From Lingula anatina (Eukaryota > Brachiopoda > Lingulata > Lingulida > Lingulidae), in the NCBI RefSeq assembly GCF_001039355.2, contig NW_019775533.1:188425-252424 (forward strand): 64,000 bases of DNA, read 5' to 3'. The translations under genes and the position numbers were made by a program. Positions 23,001 through 37,100 of this stretch are shown one piece after another; position 1 is the stretch's first letter; the number at the start of each line of letters is the position of its first letter. The notes under the pieces were generated by a model, which was not told where the DNA came from, ran no database searches, and saw only the letters and a list, made by a program, of their open reading frames with translations.

Positions 23001-26000
23001 ATTCCAGGGAAATATTTCCCTGAAATAATTTCTAGATTTTTTTAATGTTCAAAATAATATTTACCTTTTGCAGTACATTTTTATAAAAGGGAAATTAAAA
23101 AAATGAAAATAGTTAACTGTTGTATGCGAGATATCTATAGGCCTAGGCTATATTTGAAATCTCACAGAACAGTACTGTGTAATCAGAAATTTTCACATAT
23201 ATCAATTAAGTAATTTCCCCGCTCTTCTTATCTGTACATAGTGACCACCAACAAAAGAATACAAAACTAACATTTTTGACACCTGTCCACTGAAATGTGA
23301 ACAATCGCTAACTATGCAGAAAATTGCAATCGGAAGAATCTTCCGCGATTACAAATTAACACATGAGATAATATGGCAATCCTCGATGTTGTGAGATTGC
23401 AAATTAAGCGGAATAATGTCCATTGAAAAACTCCCGCACACAATCTGTTATCTCTGCGTTTTGATAACACAGTGGCAGGTAAGCTCACGTTATTATCGCG
23501 CAGTCCGACTTGAAAACCCCCAACTAGGGGCCGCCCCGAGCTTTATGATATAGAAACCTAATAAGCAGAGGCATTGAAAAAAGGGGAAGCTCATTAGAGT
23601 GACTCCGCCTAGCGCTGCCGGTCACTCAACGGACTATCATTAAAACTGGCGAATATGTGAATCTTCCGCATTTTCTTCTGAAATTGAATTAAAATAGCAA
23701 AGTTCTGAATCAACTTCAAAAACAGAAATGGGTTAAAATGCAGAGATTAATTCGATTTTCAAAATGAGTTTGATATTGATAATCTTTATTTTTATAATGT
23801 ATTGTTTAAATGAACATACGAATGTAGAATTTATAACTTCAGGAGAAAAACTAAGTAGGCATTTTCTAAAAACAGTCTAATTCATACTTTAATCGAAATA
23901 AAGTATTGGTGACATTGTAACAATCTTCAATGAAAGTAATTGACTTTAATTACAAAATGCTTCAACAAAACAGAAAACAACGGTGCTAAACATTTTTAAA
24001 CTTGGGATGCTTTTTTTTTTATTAAATCATCATTTTAAATGCTATTTGCTTGTATCTTCTGCATCTGCTGTTTGTTAATTGGATTTTCAAAAACGCACCA
24101 CTTATTTCACCCCTAAGGCGAGATTGGTAGGGAGAAATTGAAGCAAATATTTCCCAATCAACCTCAGTGCTTGGCTCTTATTTGCCTTTTTTAATGTAAT
24201 TCGTAATTGATAAAGAAACTGTATGAATCCAAGATTCGTTATCGCTATTGTTCTTCCTTGACAGCTCGACTTGACTGATAAGCTCGATGTCAAAGTTTTC
24301 CCGTTCAATTTTCATTAGGAGGCAAAATCCTCTGTTAAATGGTATTAATTGTCTAGTTCATGATAATGAATGCGCGGTTAATGTTTTAATGGGGTTTCTC
24401 TGTAGCCAGAGAGGTTAGAGGAGAGGAAAGGTTTGGCTGGCGTCTTCAGACGAACAGATGCAACCAGGGGTCTAGTGGTCTGTTTGTTTATTGCTCTGAC
24501 GCAACAGCAGATGTTTGCGGTATCAGACAGTTTTTAAAAATCATGACAAGACTTCCAATAATGTTTTCCGCAGATGTGCATTATTTTAAAGTATAATTGA
24601 CCACTGTATAGTTGCTTAAACATGGATACTGAACGACTTTGAACATTTTTTCAAAAAGGTACGAAAATTGAACCCGGCAGATGGTGATCTCTTTTAAGAA
24701 GATCACGGCGTTGACAGCACTTTTCTGCGCGCGGGAAACTTTAGTTCATGTAATCATTCCTGGATATGCTTGTGTTATTTTGTTATAAACTGGTGTCAAT
24801 TCGTCGATGACTGCCACAGTTTATTACGTGGGTTTGTTGGGTTTTTAACGATACGGATGTTCATTTCGGGGCGTCTGTTTACCTCCGCCCCTCGAGTTTA
24901 GTACGTAAGTTATCTTGTTTGCGTTTAACATTCTGGGTGCATTCTCTTTCTCTCTCTCACTCTGTAGTCATGAAACGCACGCGTTATCAGTTCTTTACTT
25001 CTTAAGTGTCAAATATTGTGATACTGAAATCATGCCGTCTTAAGAAATGGTTTCGTTCCCATCTGTTTCTTTTTCTAAACACAACCCGGATAGACTCAAG
25101 AATGTCTTGTCAAATGTACATGTACATTTTTAAACACAATAAGTGCTGGTGGTGAGGCTGTCTTGCCGTCATATCTGACACTGACAAGAATATGATAAAA
25201 TGCTAAATTCTGAAAGATTTATCAATTTATCTATATAAGCATTTATTTTCTGTTTGCCACAAACAAGTTCTTCTACTTTTTTAGGTAATTAGTACAGATT
25301 GAGGAACCAAATCAAGAAAAAATTATATAAGTTTTTTTCACACACATACACACAAAAAAAATGCGAATTTGAAGAAGAAAGTTTTGGTAAAGTTTAGAGT
25401 AGGCGATTTGCTGTCCGGCATATTAGCACTTTAGTCAATTATCATTCTTATTTCTACCAAATGTAGATAATTGTGCGGTTGATTACACCACGGATGAGAA
25501 TGAAGCCCGCTAATCATTTCAACACTGTCCTACGGCAAACCAGCTAAAGCAATTTAATATCAATTTGTAGGTACAAATTCGGAGTAATTAGTTTAATTCC
25601 CATTTCTATTATCAGAGCTAATAACAGGCCTATGCTAAAGAGCGAGACACAATTTTCAAGGGGATGGATGAAATAGCTCCCATGGGATCTAATATTGATG
25701 TTTTTTAATTATGTCGTAAACATGTGCGGGAAGATTATTAAATTACTTAGGCTACGATAATATTTTCATTTACATTCTTCGTAATTATATCGACATTTAC
25801 TCCACTTATATGCGAATAATAGTCCATTACCAACTGATATTTTTCAAGATTGTTGTGAAACTTTGAAACCTTTATGGCTTTTCAATCATCTTTGTCAGTC
25901 TATAGAAAATTAAACACGCGGATCATCTTCGTTAGACGGAGACAAAATCAAGATCTTCAGTCAATCCTACCCTGCTTAAGTTAAAGTGGCTTTCTCGATG

Positions 26001-26689
26001 CGAGATATAACATTTTACATCTCAAAATATCGTCACTGATTCACTTACGGGTTGTTTAAAAGTGAGAGTTTAATATGAAAGAAAAAACTTCTTTGGCTTG
26101 TGCTCTAAATTCACTTTGCCTTTAAATGTCGGGTTTGATTGAGAGAACGGCGAGCCTAATGGAGACTTGTTTAAGTGCTAGTAGACTCGAAAGTATTGCT
26201 TTATCTTAAGATGTATCTCTGGTATAAATACATTAGGGCCACTCGATCGGCACTTCCAGAATTGAGGTTTCGTGGCAGGAATATTACATTTTGAACGAGA
26301 AGCTTGATTCAGGTCGCAGAAAACGGTTGTTCGTACATTAATAAAAAATATTTCAGGAAAATACTCAAATTTATAATGAACTTTGAATTAACACGATAAA
26401 TTATTGTGATGTTGTTATTATTATTTTGCGTTGTCCATGCATAAAGCCCTTGTTTACCTCTTCAGTGGCGTTCAATCGCCCGTTACCATTGTGGATTTTT
26501 TAATTTGCAATTAAAAAACACTTAATTCACATATAATAATATGTAATATTGAGGTCAAACTAATCGTTCTCTCTTTTTTACTAGGCGGAACTTAATAACA
26601 CGTTGAGCGGAGGAGACACGAAGAAAGGGAAGGGCAGAACGGGTTGGCCTCAACATGTTTGGGCTCAGGAGTTAAAACAAGCGGAGTGA
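20038..26689 (+). CDS. HAND: HAND bHLH transcription factor (two exons)
   Basis: Exon 1 is 20038-20559 (174 codons, donor CTG|gtaaat). Exon 2 is 26585-26689 (acceptor ttttttactag), both phase 0, giving 208 residues; I recall human HAND1 and HAND2 as slightly longer, at about 215. The bHLH domain spans about residues 88-143 with [14 protein letters not shown], then [18 protein letters not shown] and [12 protein letters not shown]. The helix-1 Thr100/Ser102 pair matches the phospho-regulated pair of HAND proteins. Exon 2 encodes the HAND-specific C-terminus [20 protein letters not shown] binds E-boxes as a heterodimer with class I bHLH partners and acts in heart, visceral mesoderm and muscle development. 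The two-exon layout matches vertebrate HAND genes. The N-terminus is rich in Pro, Tyr and Met. Frame reading past the donor is intron. Confidence 0.96.
20560..26584 (+). other. HAND intron, 6 kb
   Basis: AT-rich, with no supportable exon. It holds a short (AAT)n tract (about 21208-21231) and two relatively GC-rich islands (about 21960-22260 and 23450-23640) that stand out from the surroundings and could be enhancers. It also has long T/A runs. Confidence 0.6.
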
Positions 26690-29600
26690 CCGCAGCAAAA
26701 CCGTGGGAAATCCAGCGAAATCTTACGTCAAATTACGCAAATGGTTTTCACAGAAAATAGACCTGCTTCTGTCACTAAGAAATTACAAAGAAACAAGAGA
26801 AACTCTACTCTCGGCGTACTACAGATTTTCAGCCCAGAACGTTCGAGAACTTTTGAAGTGATTATCAATCCCCACCTCCAAGTAACGTAAACGCACGAGT
26901 CTCGTCTCCATGACAACCTGTAGTAACGCTTGGGGTTTCTCAGTTTCAAGAGGAGTGAAGAGAGAGAGGAAAAAACTATATTCCATTAGAAACCTGAATA
27001 TCTGCACGCTGTACCATGAAGACTACGTGCCAAGGGAGAACGTTCAGGTCAGCCTTTGTGAAAACACAGTATTATTGCTATTGACAGGATTCTCCTGTTA
27101 GCAATCCTCGGGGAGTTTATTTGTGCCAAGAATTTCTGTAAATCAAATCTCAAAAAAAGATGTGATAAAGTGTGAGTGTAATACTGTTTTATTTATTCAT
27201 GAAACGTGAGGTTGAAAGTCAAGTCACACTGTTCGTGTTTAACTTTCTGACTTATTATAAATAGAATTATTTTATTTATATTAATATGAAAATATGCATA
27301 TCTATGTGCCCATGATTTATGATAGTATTATATTGAATATGTTTATGTGTAGATAAATAGATACATTTAGGTATATGTAATTGATTATTATTATTATAAG
27401 ATATATAAGTGAAAACAGTTCACATGTCGCACAAACTTAGAGACGACATTTTGACAATATCTTTAATAAGCCTACATGTATATCGCTCAAAAGTTTTAAA
27501 AAAAGCTTAGCATAGCGTCTGTCTCGTAAGTATTTAAGCAAGAGATTTGAGTTTTTTCTGCGGAAAAGTTCTTAAGCAGGGTCGTGATCGAGTTAATTGA
27601 TGGGGCAGGCCTTTTCATAACGCGTGACTTCGAGGTCGACTCCAAAACTGATCATCCAGATTTGGGGATGTAATTCGCTGACGATATCCACGTCGCGTCC
27701 TCGTCTTAGACATTGCAGCCAGGAATCGGTATAACTCCCATTACCATGAAAGTCAAGAGTTGAACTCAGTGTCGGGGATCCAGAACAGGGATAGCGAATG
27801 ATCGCAAAAATGGTGCATTTTAATTTGATCAGAGCCCTAATCGGCAGTACACAAATTAAGTCATCCAAAAGGTCAAGGTATTCTTAACCTGGTGTCCGCT
27901 TTGGAGGGGCTTAATCATTGGCTTTTTTTCCTTCTTTCTATAATTAGTCACTCTGTTGGACAGTGTTCAAGTAGCAAGAAAAACTTATAAATCAATTGTG
28001 GTCTGACCATGTGATATAACAGCGTAGTTTTGTTGAGAAAAGATCGAAAAATCTCACGAAAAAAAGCCAACTGGTATTTATTTTTTAAGACCCTTAATTG
28101 TTATTATCGAAAATGTTCAGAATATTTTCTGCTCAAAAAGAAAATGATCACAGCTATGAAAATAACTCATTGGTAGTAACTTATAATGTTACTTTAAGAT
28201 GGTAAAGGGTGTTTTTTAGCATAGGTACAGTTGATTGCTGAAAGTATCTGTTGTAAAACGAATATCTGTGACTGCATGTCATAATTTTTTTTTTAATTTT
28301 GAGTTTTTTAAATTTGCCAACTTTCCTAGCGCGTTCAGATTTAAGCATTTTCAAGTGTATATATTATGAAGAAAACATTTTTCAGGTTTGAACTTAAAAA
28401 ATTTTGTTATCAAGATCTGTAATTAAATCCAAATCTTATTAAGGTCAGTGTCTTTATTCTTCAATTTCGTCGGTAAGTGAGTAAGTAGTCTGCGAGAAGA
28501 GGGTCTTTGTATGTAGGGAATGTCAACAATTTGCCGTTAAATCGGTGCAGGATCCATCGACGGCTTCTCCACGTCACCGATGAAATACGCTCGGCGACGC
28601 TGAGGGAGCGGTAGCCGCTCTCGCCCAGACTCTTAGATCATCCGCACTATTGTTTACTCCTTGCATGTAAACGTACACCGTAATCGTATAGGAAAGTGAT
28701 AAATCTTCCTCATGTCAATGGACTTATTTATTAAGTCGACTCCGGTGAAGATCACGTCATTGCCAGTGTGTGTATAGCCAATGGGTTAATTATTATAAGG
28801 ATTGAAGACGAGGTAAACATTGTAGCTGGTGTTTGTTCAGTATGTTCATTGTGAACTGATGCACGCCTATCGCAACATCTAAATACTTGTAAATACAGAG
28901 GTCGTGGACATTTGTATATTTATATATCTATCTGTGTGTTGTTATACAGGTCTCTATGTGTCACTTTTAATTAAGGGACTGAATAACACGTAGACAAGAG
29001 AGGTTAGATATCGAGATATCTTGGTGCTGTTTTAAATCAAATTCTTCAATAATTTTAAAGAGTGGTGCTAATTTGCGGATTACACGTGGTTACCTATGAC
29101 CAATGAATAAAACAGTGTTTTCCATGTTAGAAAATGTATTTGTTGTATTCCATTGCGCTTTTCGAGGGGTTTTCCGTGCTCCTATCTGAAAGAAAAAAAT
29201 ACAGGAAACGTGTATAAAAATTTAACTTAAACTTCTATCGTTATTATGATGGAAATATTATTTCTTTTACGTAGTAGTCGTAGCATGAAATGAAATTAAT
29301 CGGAAAACCTAATCGTTGTCGCGACTTTGTGTTCTGTGACATGAATGAAAAGAAAATGAAAATTGTCAAAATTACAGAGGAAATTCCAAACAAAAAAGAT
29401 CCAATTATCAAACCGGCGACACACAAGAAAGACGGTCTCGTGTGGCCATAGAAAAGAACGAAGAAGATAATTCAAGCGACCGGTGTAGTACTTATTTCAA
29501 ATTTATTGAGGGACTCATTGAATCGACGTAGCATGTAAATTACAAGTTTACAAATCTAATTACTAGAAGCAGGCACGTGGTACTGAAATCAATATGCTTA

Positions 29601-32600
29601 TGTTGGAGCAATTCCCCGATCAATACAAGGAAAGACCGTTTAAAATGTTTTAGTGAAAGCAAAAGAGAATTTTCTATTTTCGTCCACCTGTTCTAAAGAA
29701 GGTTTTTATAAAATAAATTAAGTAGCTTTGATTTCCATTTGTTGATTCCGCTAGATTAAAAATTGATTGCTTATACTAAATATCAGAAAAAGAATGACAG
29801 CATATAAGAAGTAGATGCCTTATTCTGTATCACGTGTGATTTATATTTTAAAGTAGTAGCATATTGCTACCGAGAAAGAACGTCTTAATAGTACGGAAAT
29901 TTTAAAAATGACTAAAATATTTAAACCAGATAACTTTAACCCAAATTAATGATAACTTCAAGTCTTTTATCCCCATGGTGTGGACGCTCACCTTGTATTG
30001 GTAGCTGTCTCTACAATCTAACCTCTAAAACATTGGTAACTAATATATGGGTCTAGAAAATCGTTTTCGACAGGCTGAGGGGTTTGAGCAGCAAGTGATA
30101 CAGAGACTAAAATAACTAGGATTGAGGAAAAAAATCAACTGTTAGTGTATGCTGTCAGTGTTCAGACGCGGTGGCGTTACTCCGCGATAAACAAGTTCCG
30201 ATTAGAAAGTGGGAGGGAGACGCGATTGATTATTTAATTGCTACCGTGGTGGAAATGGTCAGAAAAAAATACTTCATTGATAAGAACGGAAAGCTAGAAA
30301 TAACAAACGAGTTCAATGTATTATTGCATGGTTGCATCTTTTCTGGTTATGACAAAATTATCTGATTGTATTTATTTTTCGCACTAGTATTTCAATTATA
30401 TTAATTAGCATTACTATTTCAATACGCTCCAGTATTTCAATTTAATAATGGCAAAGATTAAAAAGAAAAGAAGAGGATCATTAGGCTCTGCGTCATAGCA
30501 ATTACATGTATAAGCATCGGTGACTTGATATTTTTGTGTATATGCTGTATATGGGTGCGGGGTATGCTGCATTGGGTATCAGTGAGGCATATGAGTGACA
30601 TGAGCCATATAGGTATATAAAAAATCCAACAGTAACGTATGGGTCAAGTAATAACTGTATAGTAGGCCTATGTCTTGAACAAAAATGTCATCAATGCAAT
30701 TTTAAGGTTGAGTCTCACCGCCATGAATATGCGGTCATGAAATACTGCAAGTGACTAAGAAGAAGTCTTTTCTTTTTTTAATAAAAGACAGGGCGTCATG
30801 TCAGTACAAGAGGGTATGTCTTCTGCCGGTGCTCTGACAGCTCTCGAAGGCCGAGCCCACATGAGCAGGCGTTCCAAACCGTCTCCCGTTACGTCCTGCC
30901 GCCCCATTCTGTGTCTAGTTTGTTTTAACCAATTAGCCCTGCATTTAGGGGTCACTCTTTCAAAATGTTCTCAAATTTTATCAAAAAACATGCGCAAAAA
31001 AAGGTTCTATGCCCTGAGTTTGTAGTTGTCTCAATTTCTTTCTTGGTTGGAGTTTAGTTTTAAAATTAACCTGTCTGTCCAGTTTAACTCTATTACTTAT
31101 CTTTATATCGTGATTATTCGGTAGCGTTTTTTTCTTGTGAGTCAATTTATTTGACTGACGCGCTCCAGTGCAAGCTGCTGCAACGTGCTGCATTTTGACC
31201 TCTAAAACGTGCTTGCATGTTACGAATCTCTCTCTCTCTCTCTCTCTCTCTCCTCCCCCCCCCTCCCCCCCTCTCTAAATATGAGGCGTACTTTGATAAT
31301 AGGATGGGGATATAGACTATATATGGCTATTACTACTTTAAGTGTTTCTTCACAAGTTGCCCATTTTTATTAAAAAGGTAGCTTAACTTGAGAAATAAAC
31401 ACCCCACCTGGTAACCCAAGAGCACACGGCAAAAGACCGTAGGGTGCCACGCCGGTAGCGTGGAAACGTGTTGTTGTTTTAATATGAAGAGAGTTTGGTA
31501 AACATGAACTTAGGCGGTATAAACATTTGTCTCCTGAAGACAGGCCACTCTTTTATCAGCTGACATTCCGTCATGAAGTGTAACATACCCTCATCAATCA
31601 TTTCCCGAACGCAAATGTAAACATCGTGGTCACACTTTCTTTATAATAATGAACACTTGAAAAGGTACCGGGCAGATCTAGAGCGCGTTATTTTCATTTT
31701 TGCGTTTATTATTTTGAGAGCCACTGAAAACATTTCGTTGTAGTGGGGGAAAATGTGTTTATTCTGTGATTGAAAAAAATAGTGGAAAGGGAAATTTGCA
31801 CAAATAAGACGCTGTTCTTTGAGAAAAGTGCACTTGGTGTACGTAGATTATTAAGCGAAATCGCACCTGGAAGCTATCGCTTTTTTATTAGAAAATTCAC
31901 GTCATGACCGCGGTTTACAAAACAGAAACAATGAAACGAATCAACTTTTTATATACGTTAAAAGTGCTTGAACACTAAACTTCGGTGCCTTCTCCAGGTT
32001 TACGAGTATTTTAGACATCGAAAATGTGCAAACAACAGAAAAGAATCTTAAAAACATTCCGTCGTTGATGAAAACGTGCATTGTTCTTCGGAACACAATC
32101 TCATCGTTAATTTTTATGAAAAATTTCGTAAATGTACTAAGGCTGTATCACATCTTATACACGGATTAAGTTACTTTTAAAGTGATCTAGATCTAAGACT
32201 TAGAAAAAAATGAACGAATGACTTTTTAGCAGAATAAAAAAAAAACGCTTGGGTGTAGTCAATTCATGCCTTAATAATGTCAGAAGAAGCGCGTTTCGAT
32301 CGATGATGTAGGTAAATAGCAAGAGTATGTTAAAAAGATTACCTCTTGGAGTATCGCACTTTGCTAGAGTTAATGGTGGCCCTTTGAACAAGGGACTTCT
32401 CGCGTAACTTCAGTCACTTACGCCTGAGTAAGAGCGTTTTAATGTATCCAAGCACACATCAAACTCATGCATCAAAATAAATCGCTACTTTAACTTGTCT
32501 CATGGAGTTAAAAAGCCGTCGGTAATTTTTATAACGACGAAGAGGTTTTTGATCTTGCAAGCTGAAATTCCGAGACAAAAATTCGTTTTGTCATTGAAAG

Positions 32601-33223
32601 CCTCGTGTAGCAGACAGAAGCTTCTTTTGAGTCTTTTTTATGAATGATGTTTAGGTTTCAACCATTTACTTTTTTATCAAATATTTCATGATCTTGATAC
32701 CCTACTAAAATATAAAAAGGGGATATAATGAACTGTATGCCATCCAGTTTCAAAATAATGAAAATATAATACGTAGGAAAAGGAATTCTTTAAAAGAACT
32801 TCTTTACAATCAGAACAAAATGTCAACCTTAACGTGTAAACGAAAAATAATCCTTTTGTGCGGGCAACACAATTCTACCACAGTAGCACTAACTGGACGT
32901 GCATTTTAGAGTTCTACGATGATCCAAGCGCAACAAAGGACAACTCCCCTTGCTTCTTCACCTCAGGACATAAGCTTAAAGTTACCTTATAATATCAAAA
33001 CACGAACTTGCACTTATTGACCCTGCCCTGAAGGCAGAACCCCCGGACCACTCATCTCCATACAACGGGATCGAGGGGGCCGAGATGAATAAAATGCCGC
33101 CTTTGGCGCTGGTCATCTCCATATCTCAAGGGATCTAGCAGTCACGCCATGGCTAACTGGCGACACGGGGTCCACTCACGTAGTCACGACACTGTTTTAT
33201 TGCAAAATGTCGTCAGTGGTTCT
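26690..33223. other. 3' UTR of HAND and gene-poor DNA
   Basis: The HAND 3' UTR extends an unknown distance from 26690. Beyond it I see no convincing gene apart from the weak candidate frame at 30153-30365. A GC-richer patch at about 28540-28760 and a CT/C-rich tract at about 31228-31276 break an otherwise AT-rich stretch. Confidence 0.5.
30153..30365 (+). other. Candidate coding fragment in desert
   Basis: After a possible acceptor (gtgttcag), an open frame of about 70 codons ends at TGA. It includes ALLRDKQVPIRKWEGDAIDY and then VVEMVRKKYFIDKNGKLEI, which has balanced, globular-protein composition unusual for AT-rich non-coding DNA. No partner exon or family is recognised. It could be an isolated exon, a dead transposon piece or chance. 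Confidence 0.25.
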
Positions 33224-33435
33224 CCCGGTGGCCCAGACATTTTTCTGGGAGCCAAGTAGACGTCCTTGAACATGTGACACACTCATCCGGTCATTTGATA
33301 GGAAATTATTGAGTTATACATGTATTGGCAAATAATAAGATGTTAATTTTAGCAAATTATTAGCCATTGTTAGGCATGACTGCACGAAAAAAAAATTTTG
33401 GGGGGGGGGAGGGGCAGTGTGCCTACTGTGGTTTG

Positions 33436-33466
<31 letters not shown>

Positions 33467-33806
33467 TTTTTTTTTGCACAGTTCAAGAATAACTGCTACT
33501 TATATCTAACTTATATTAATCCCTTGTAGAAACTACAATGGTCATGTAACCTTTAATGACAATCTTTGATATTCATTTCTTTAAAGCCAAATTTTGAANC
33601 CCGGTGGCCCAGACATTTTTCTGGGAGCCAAGTAGACGTCCTTGAACATGTGACACACTCATCCGGTCATTTGATAGGAAATTATTGAGTTATACATGTA
33701 TTGGCAAATAATAAGATGTTAATTTTAGCAAATTATTAGCCATTGTTAGGCATGACTGCACGAAAAAAAATTTTTGGGGGGGGGAGGGGCAGTGTACCTA
33801 CTGTGG

Positions 33807-33839
<33 letters not shown>

Positions 33840-33967
33840 TTTTGTCACAGTTCAAGAATAACTGCTACTTATATCTAACTTATATTAATCCCTTGTAGAA
33901 ACTACAATGGTCATGTAACCTTTAATGACAATCTTTGATATTCATTTCTTTAAAGCCAAATTTTGAA
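33224..33967 (+). repeat. Direct duplication joined at a single N
   Basis: Copy 1 (33224-33598) and copy 2 (33600-33967) both start cccggtggcccagacatttt and both reach ttaaagccaaattttgaa. The only differences I see are homopolymer and GT-run lengths and a few bases at the low-complexity tract. A lone N at 33599 separates them. This is most simply an assembly join where two overlapping contigs were not merged. Confidence 0.9.
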
Positions 33968-34119
33968 ATTCAAATTTTAATCAAAATTTTATAAAAACTT
34001 CCACTGGGACATATTATCGCCAATAGATTGCCAATAGATGATAAATAAAACAGTTTTATTTTGGGACATACCATTTCTTTATTATAAAACCTTCAATTTT
34101 TTGTTTAAACTCCCTTTTT

Positions 34120-34121
<2 letters not shown>

Positions 34122-34179
<58 letters not shown>
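34122..34179. repeat. (CT)n microsatellite
   Basis: An uninterrupted CT run of about 58 bases. Confidence 0.97.
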
Positions 34180-34183
<4 letters not shown>

Positions 34184-37100
34184 GTGTAAGTGTATGCGTG
34201 CGTGCCTGTGTTTGTGTCAGAAACCGAAACATCTCGAAACCACAATGGAGTATCTATTTCTCAAAGCACGCTTTTAATTCGTGTCTGTCGTTGGCGACAG
34301 AGACTGTCTCGATAATAATGTGATTTCGAGTGTCGTGATCTTGTAGACAAAACAGGTCGGTGTAACCCCGTTACCTGAGCCCGTAAGCCGTCCTCAAGAC
34401 ACGAACGAACTCATTATCGACGCTCATCATCCCGATTATTATCTTCAGAGGCAAGACTCCGTCAATGACGCTTTCGTGTGGGGTCTCAAAAGGAAACGCA
34501 TTCATGTTAAATTTGTACTCAAAAGAAGGAGTAGAAGACCAGAGAACTGTTTGAAACAATTAGAAGCATAAATCAAGTCTAATTGGCACAAAAGGTCTCC
34601 TAGTGTATACTGAAATGGTCGCTATCTTCAGTTAAGATGACGGTGACACTCGGATGTTTATTAAGCAGGGACTATAAATCGTGGGAAAGAAATTTATTAA
34701 AACTAGATGGGTATTTCTAATTTAAACACACGAAGACCTCTGAACTTAAATTTTAAAAAGTGGAAGCAAGTTTAGAAATCATTTCAAAATCTCCATGCTT
34801 TATGTGTGACAATTATTTTTAATAGAATATCTTTATGATAATGGCAAATATCCATTTTTGACAGTATTAAAGAATTGGTGTTTTTCCCTTCCAAGACATG
34901 GGACCATTAATTTATATCAAATTATTTCAAGGTGACCATGATCCTCTTTCTTTACAAAGAAGCGTTTCCATTTGCTACAACCAAGTTAATTTAATAAATT
35001 TATAAATCTCCTCTCCTAAAATGACGAAATACAATGAGATACTTTAAGTAGGGCTTCCAAATGCTTTTTTTAAACAACAGTTTTCCAGTTTTCAGGAAAA
35101 ACCAAAGGTCACATTGTTTATCTGAATAAAATAAAAGCATGCTATTTTCATTGGTTGCATTTATACCATGTAAAAAAACGTAAAAATGTTTGAGATGAGA
35201 TTTTAGTGGCTGAAGAATTAATTTTCTCTTCAAACAAACTAAATTGGTTTTCAAATTTACTTTTATAACCATGTTTACATTTTTTATCAATCAAAATGCT
35301 ATTATATCGGTTGTCGGTTTTTCGCTCTAGTGCTTTCTTCACATCCGAGCCCGCCCAAGTGAATGCCGTTAAAAACCGTAGCGAAATCTGAGCCATGTAG
35401 ACATTCTGTCGCCCTTAAAGGATAACTTTGAGCTTGAATTAGCTTTTCCCGATTTATTGTGGTTTTATTTCATTGGTAGTTTATTAAACAACATTTACAG
35501 AGATTTGGGACGCCAGGCATGCGACGTGTGGTGAGATCGGTTTCGTGAGTATCTCGCTCCCGCACGTGATATGGGCGTAAGTACAAAAGAGAACAATGGC
35601 ATTTTAACTGCTCAAAACAAATGACAAAATATATCGCACTGAATTTTTTATTTTGAAATTTGTATGGAGAAGCAAAATTTTAAAAAGCATGTATATAAAA
35701 ACGTTGTACACTTAGTGTATGTACCTACCGCCTTTCTCTTTCACGTTTGTTTCTCTAAAAAACAGTTTAGTGGTTGCACTTCAAAATTTGTCAGGAGCGC
35801 GATGTAAAAAAATTAAAATAAAGGCATAAGTATGCTACAGGAAAATCTTGCCCAGATGCACCCCCCCCCCAAAAAAAATAAATAAATAAATAAATAAAAT
35901 AAAATAATTAAATTTTAAAAATAAAAAGATGAAGATAAAGAACATGGGTCTACTAAAAGGTGCTAAACCTTAGATAGTAACGATGATATTTTTTTCTTGG
36001 ATTGGAATTAGCAATTGGGTTTATTCGGAGTAAAAGATTTTTTTCTTTCTTGTTAAAATACTATTTTCAAAAATAGTTGAAATTAAACCAAAAAGTTTTA
36101 ACTTTTTAAGAATGCAAGTAAACATGTATACAATATTGGCTTTTTTTCATTTTTTTTTTAATCAAATAACATATTGAAAGGTGCTTCAGAGTTATCACTG
36201 ATATTGAAATAATTCACCACTTCCATCACGGTCTTCTACCCATTAGACTGGATACTTAAATTGGTTTAGTGCGAGTGCAATTCCAATGCACACATCAATA
36301 TTACACTTAAAAGTTAAGAAGGAAGCCTCAGAAAACACCAAACTGATAATTAAGGACAAGTAATTTTAGTAATAAATATAGTCCTATACGACATTGTCTG
36401 CTTATGCAGTACGGTCACCGTCCCTTTGATATTCATACCGATGCCGCCGCCGCCGTCGCTGATTAACACCTGGTGAATGAAGTCAAAAATTCCATTACAC
36501 AACATTAGGTCCGGTCACCAAGGGCAGGAAGAACTGCATTACACAGGTAGACGCCTCAGCTTAGACAATAAGCAACGCCCCCCGGGTTCCAGTAGAGCAG
36601 TAGATCACCGATAGATTGAAGTTAATGGTAGGGCACTGGTCCTAATTTTGTTTTCACCTCTATGTGACATATTTGTCAGACAAAGCGTGCTGAGATTGTG
36701 GAACAATGCGTATGAGATAACATTGAGAACTAGACAAATGAGGTGTGGTTTCGCAGGGATTTTTCCACCGAGTGATCTTAAAGCTTAATATTCATTAAGG
36801 TGTTTCAATATTTATTTACTTGGACTTGATGAGCATAGCCCCAAAACAAGCGCAACGTTTTTTTTTTCTCCGTTTTCTATGTACCGTTCTGATGCGAATG
36901 GGTCAGCTTCCTTCGGCTCAGATGCTAGCTTTCTGGAGCCGCTGAATATTTATTAATGATTTCAATAATGAGAAATTGCTATTTCGGTTCAATTAACATT
37001 AACAGTAGTATATCTTTACCATCAGTCCCACAACGGCACAGATGTCTTGTTTCGCTCATATCTAATTTCAGAGAATAGGCTGTAGCAAATCAAATTTTAT

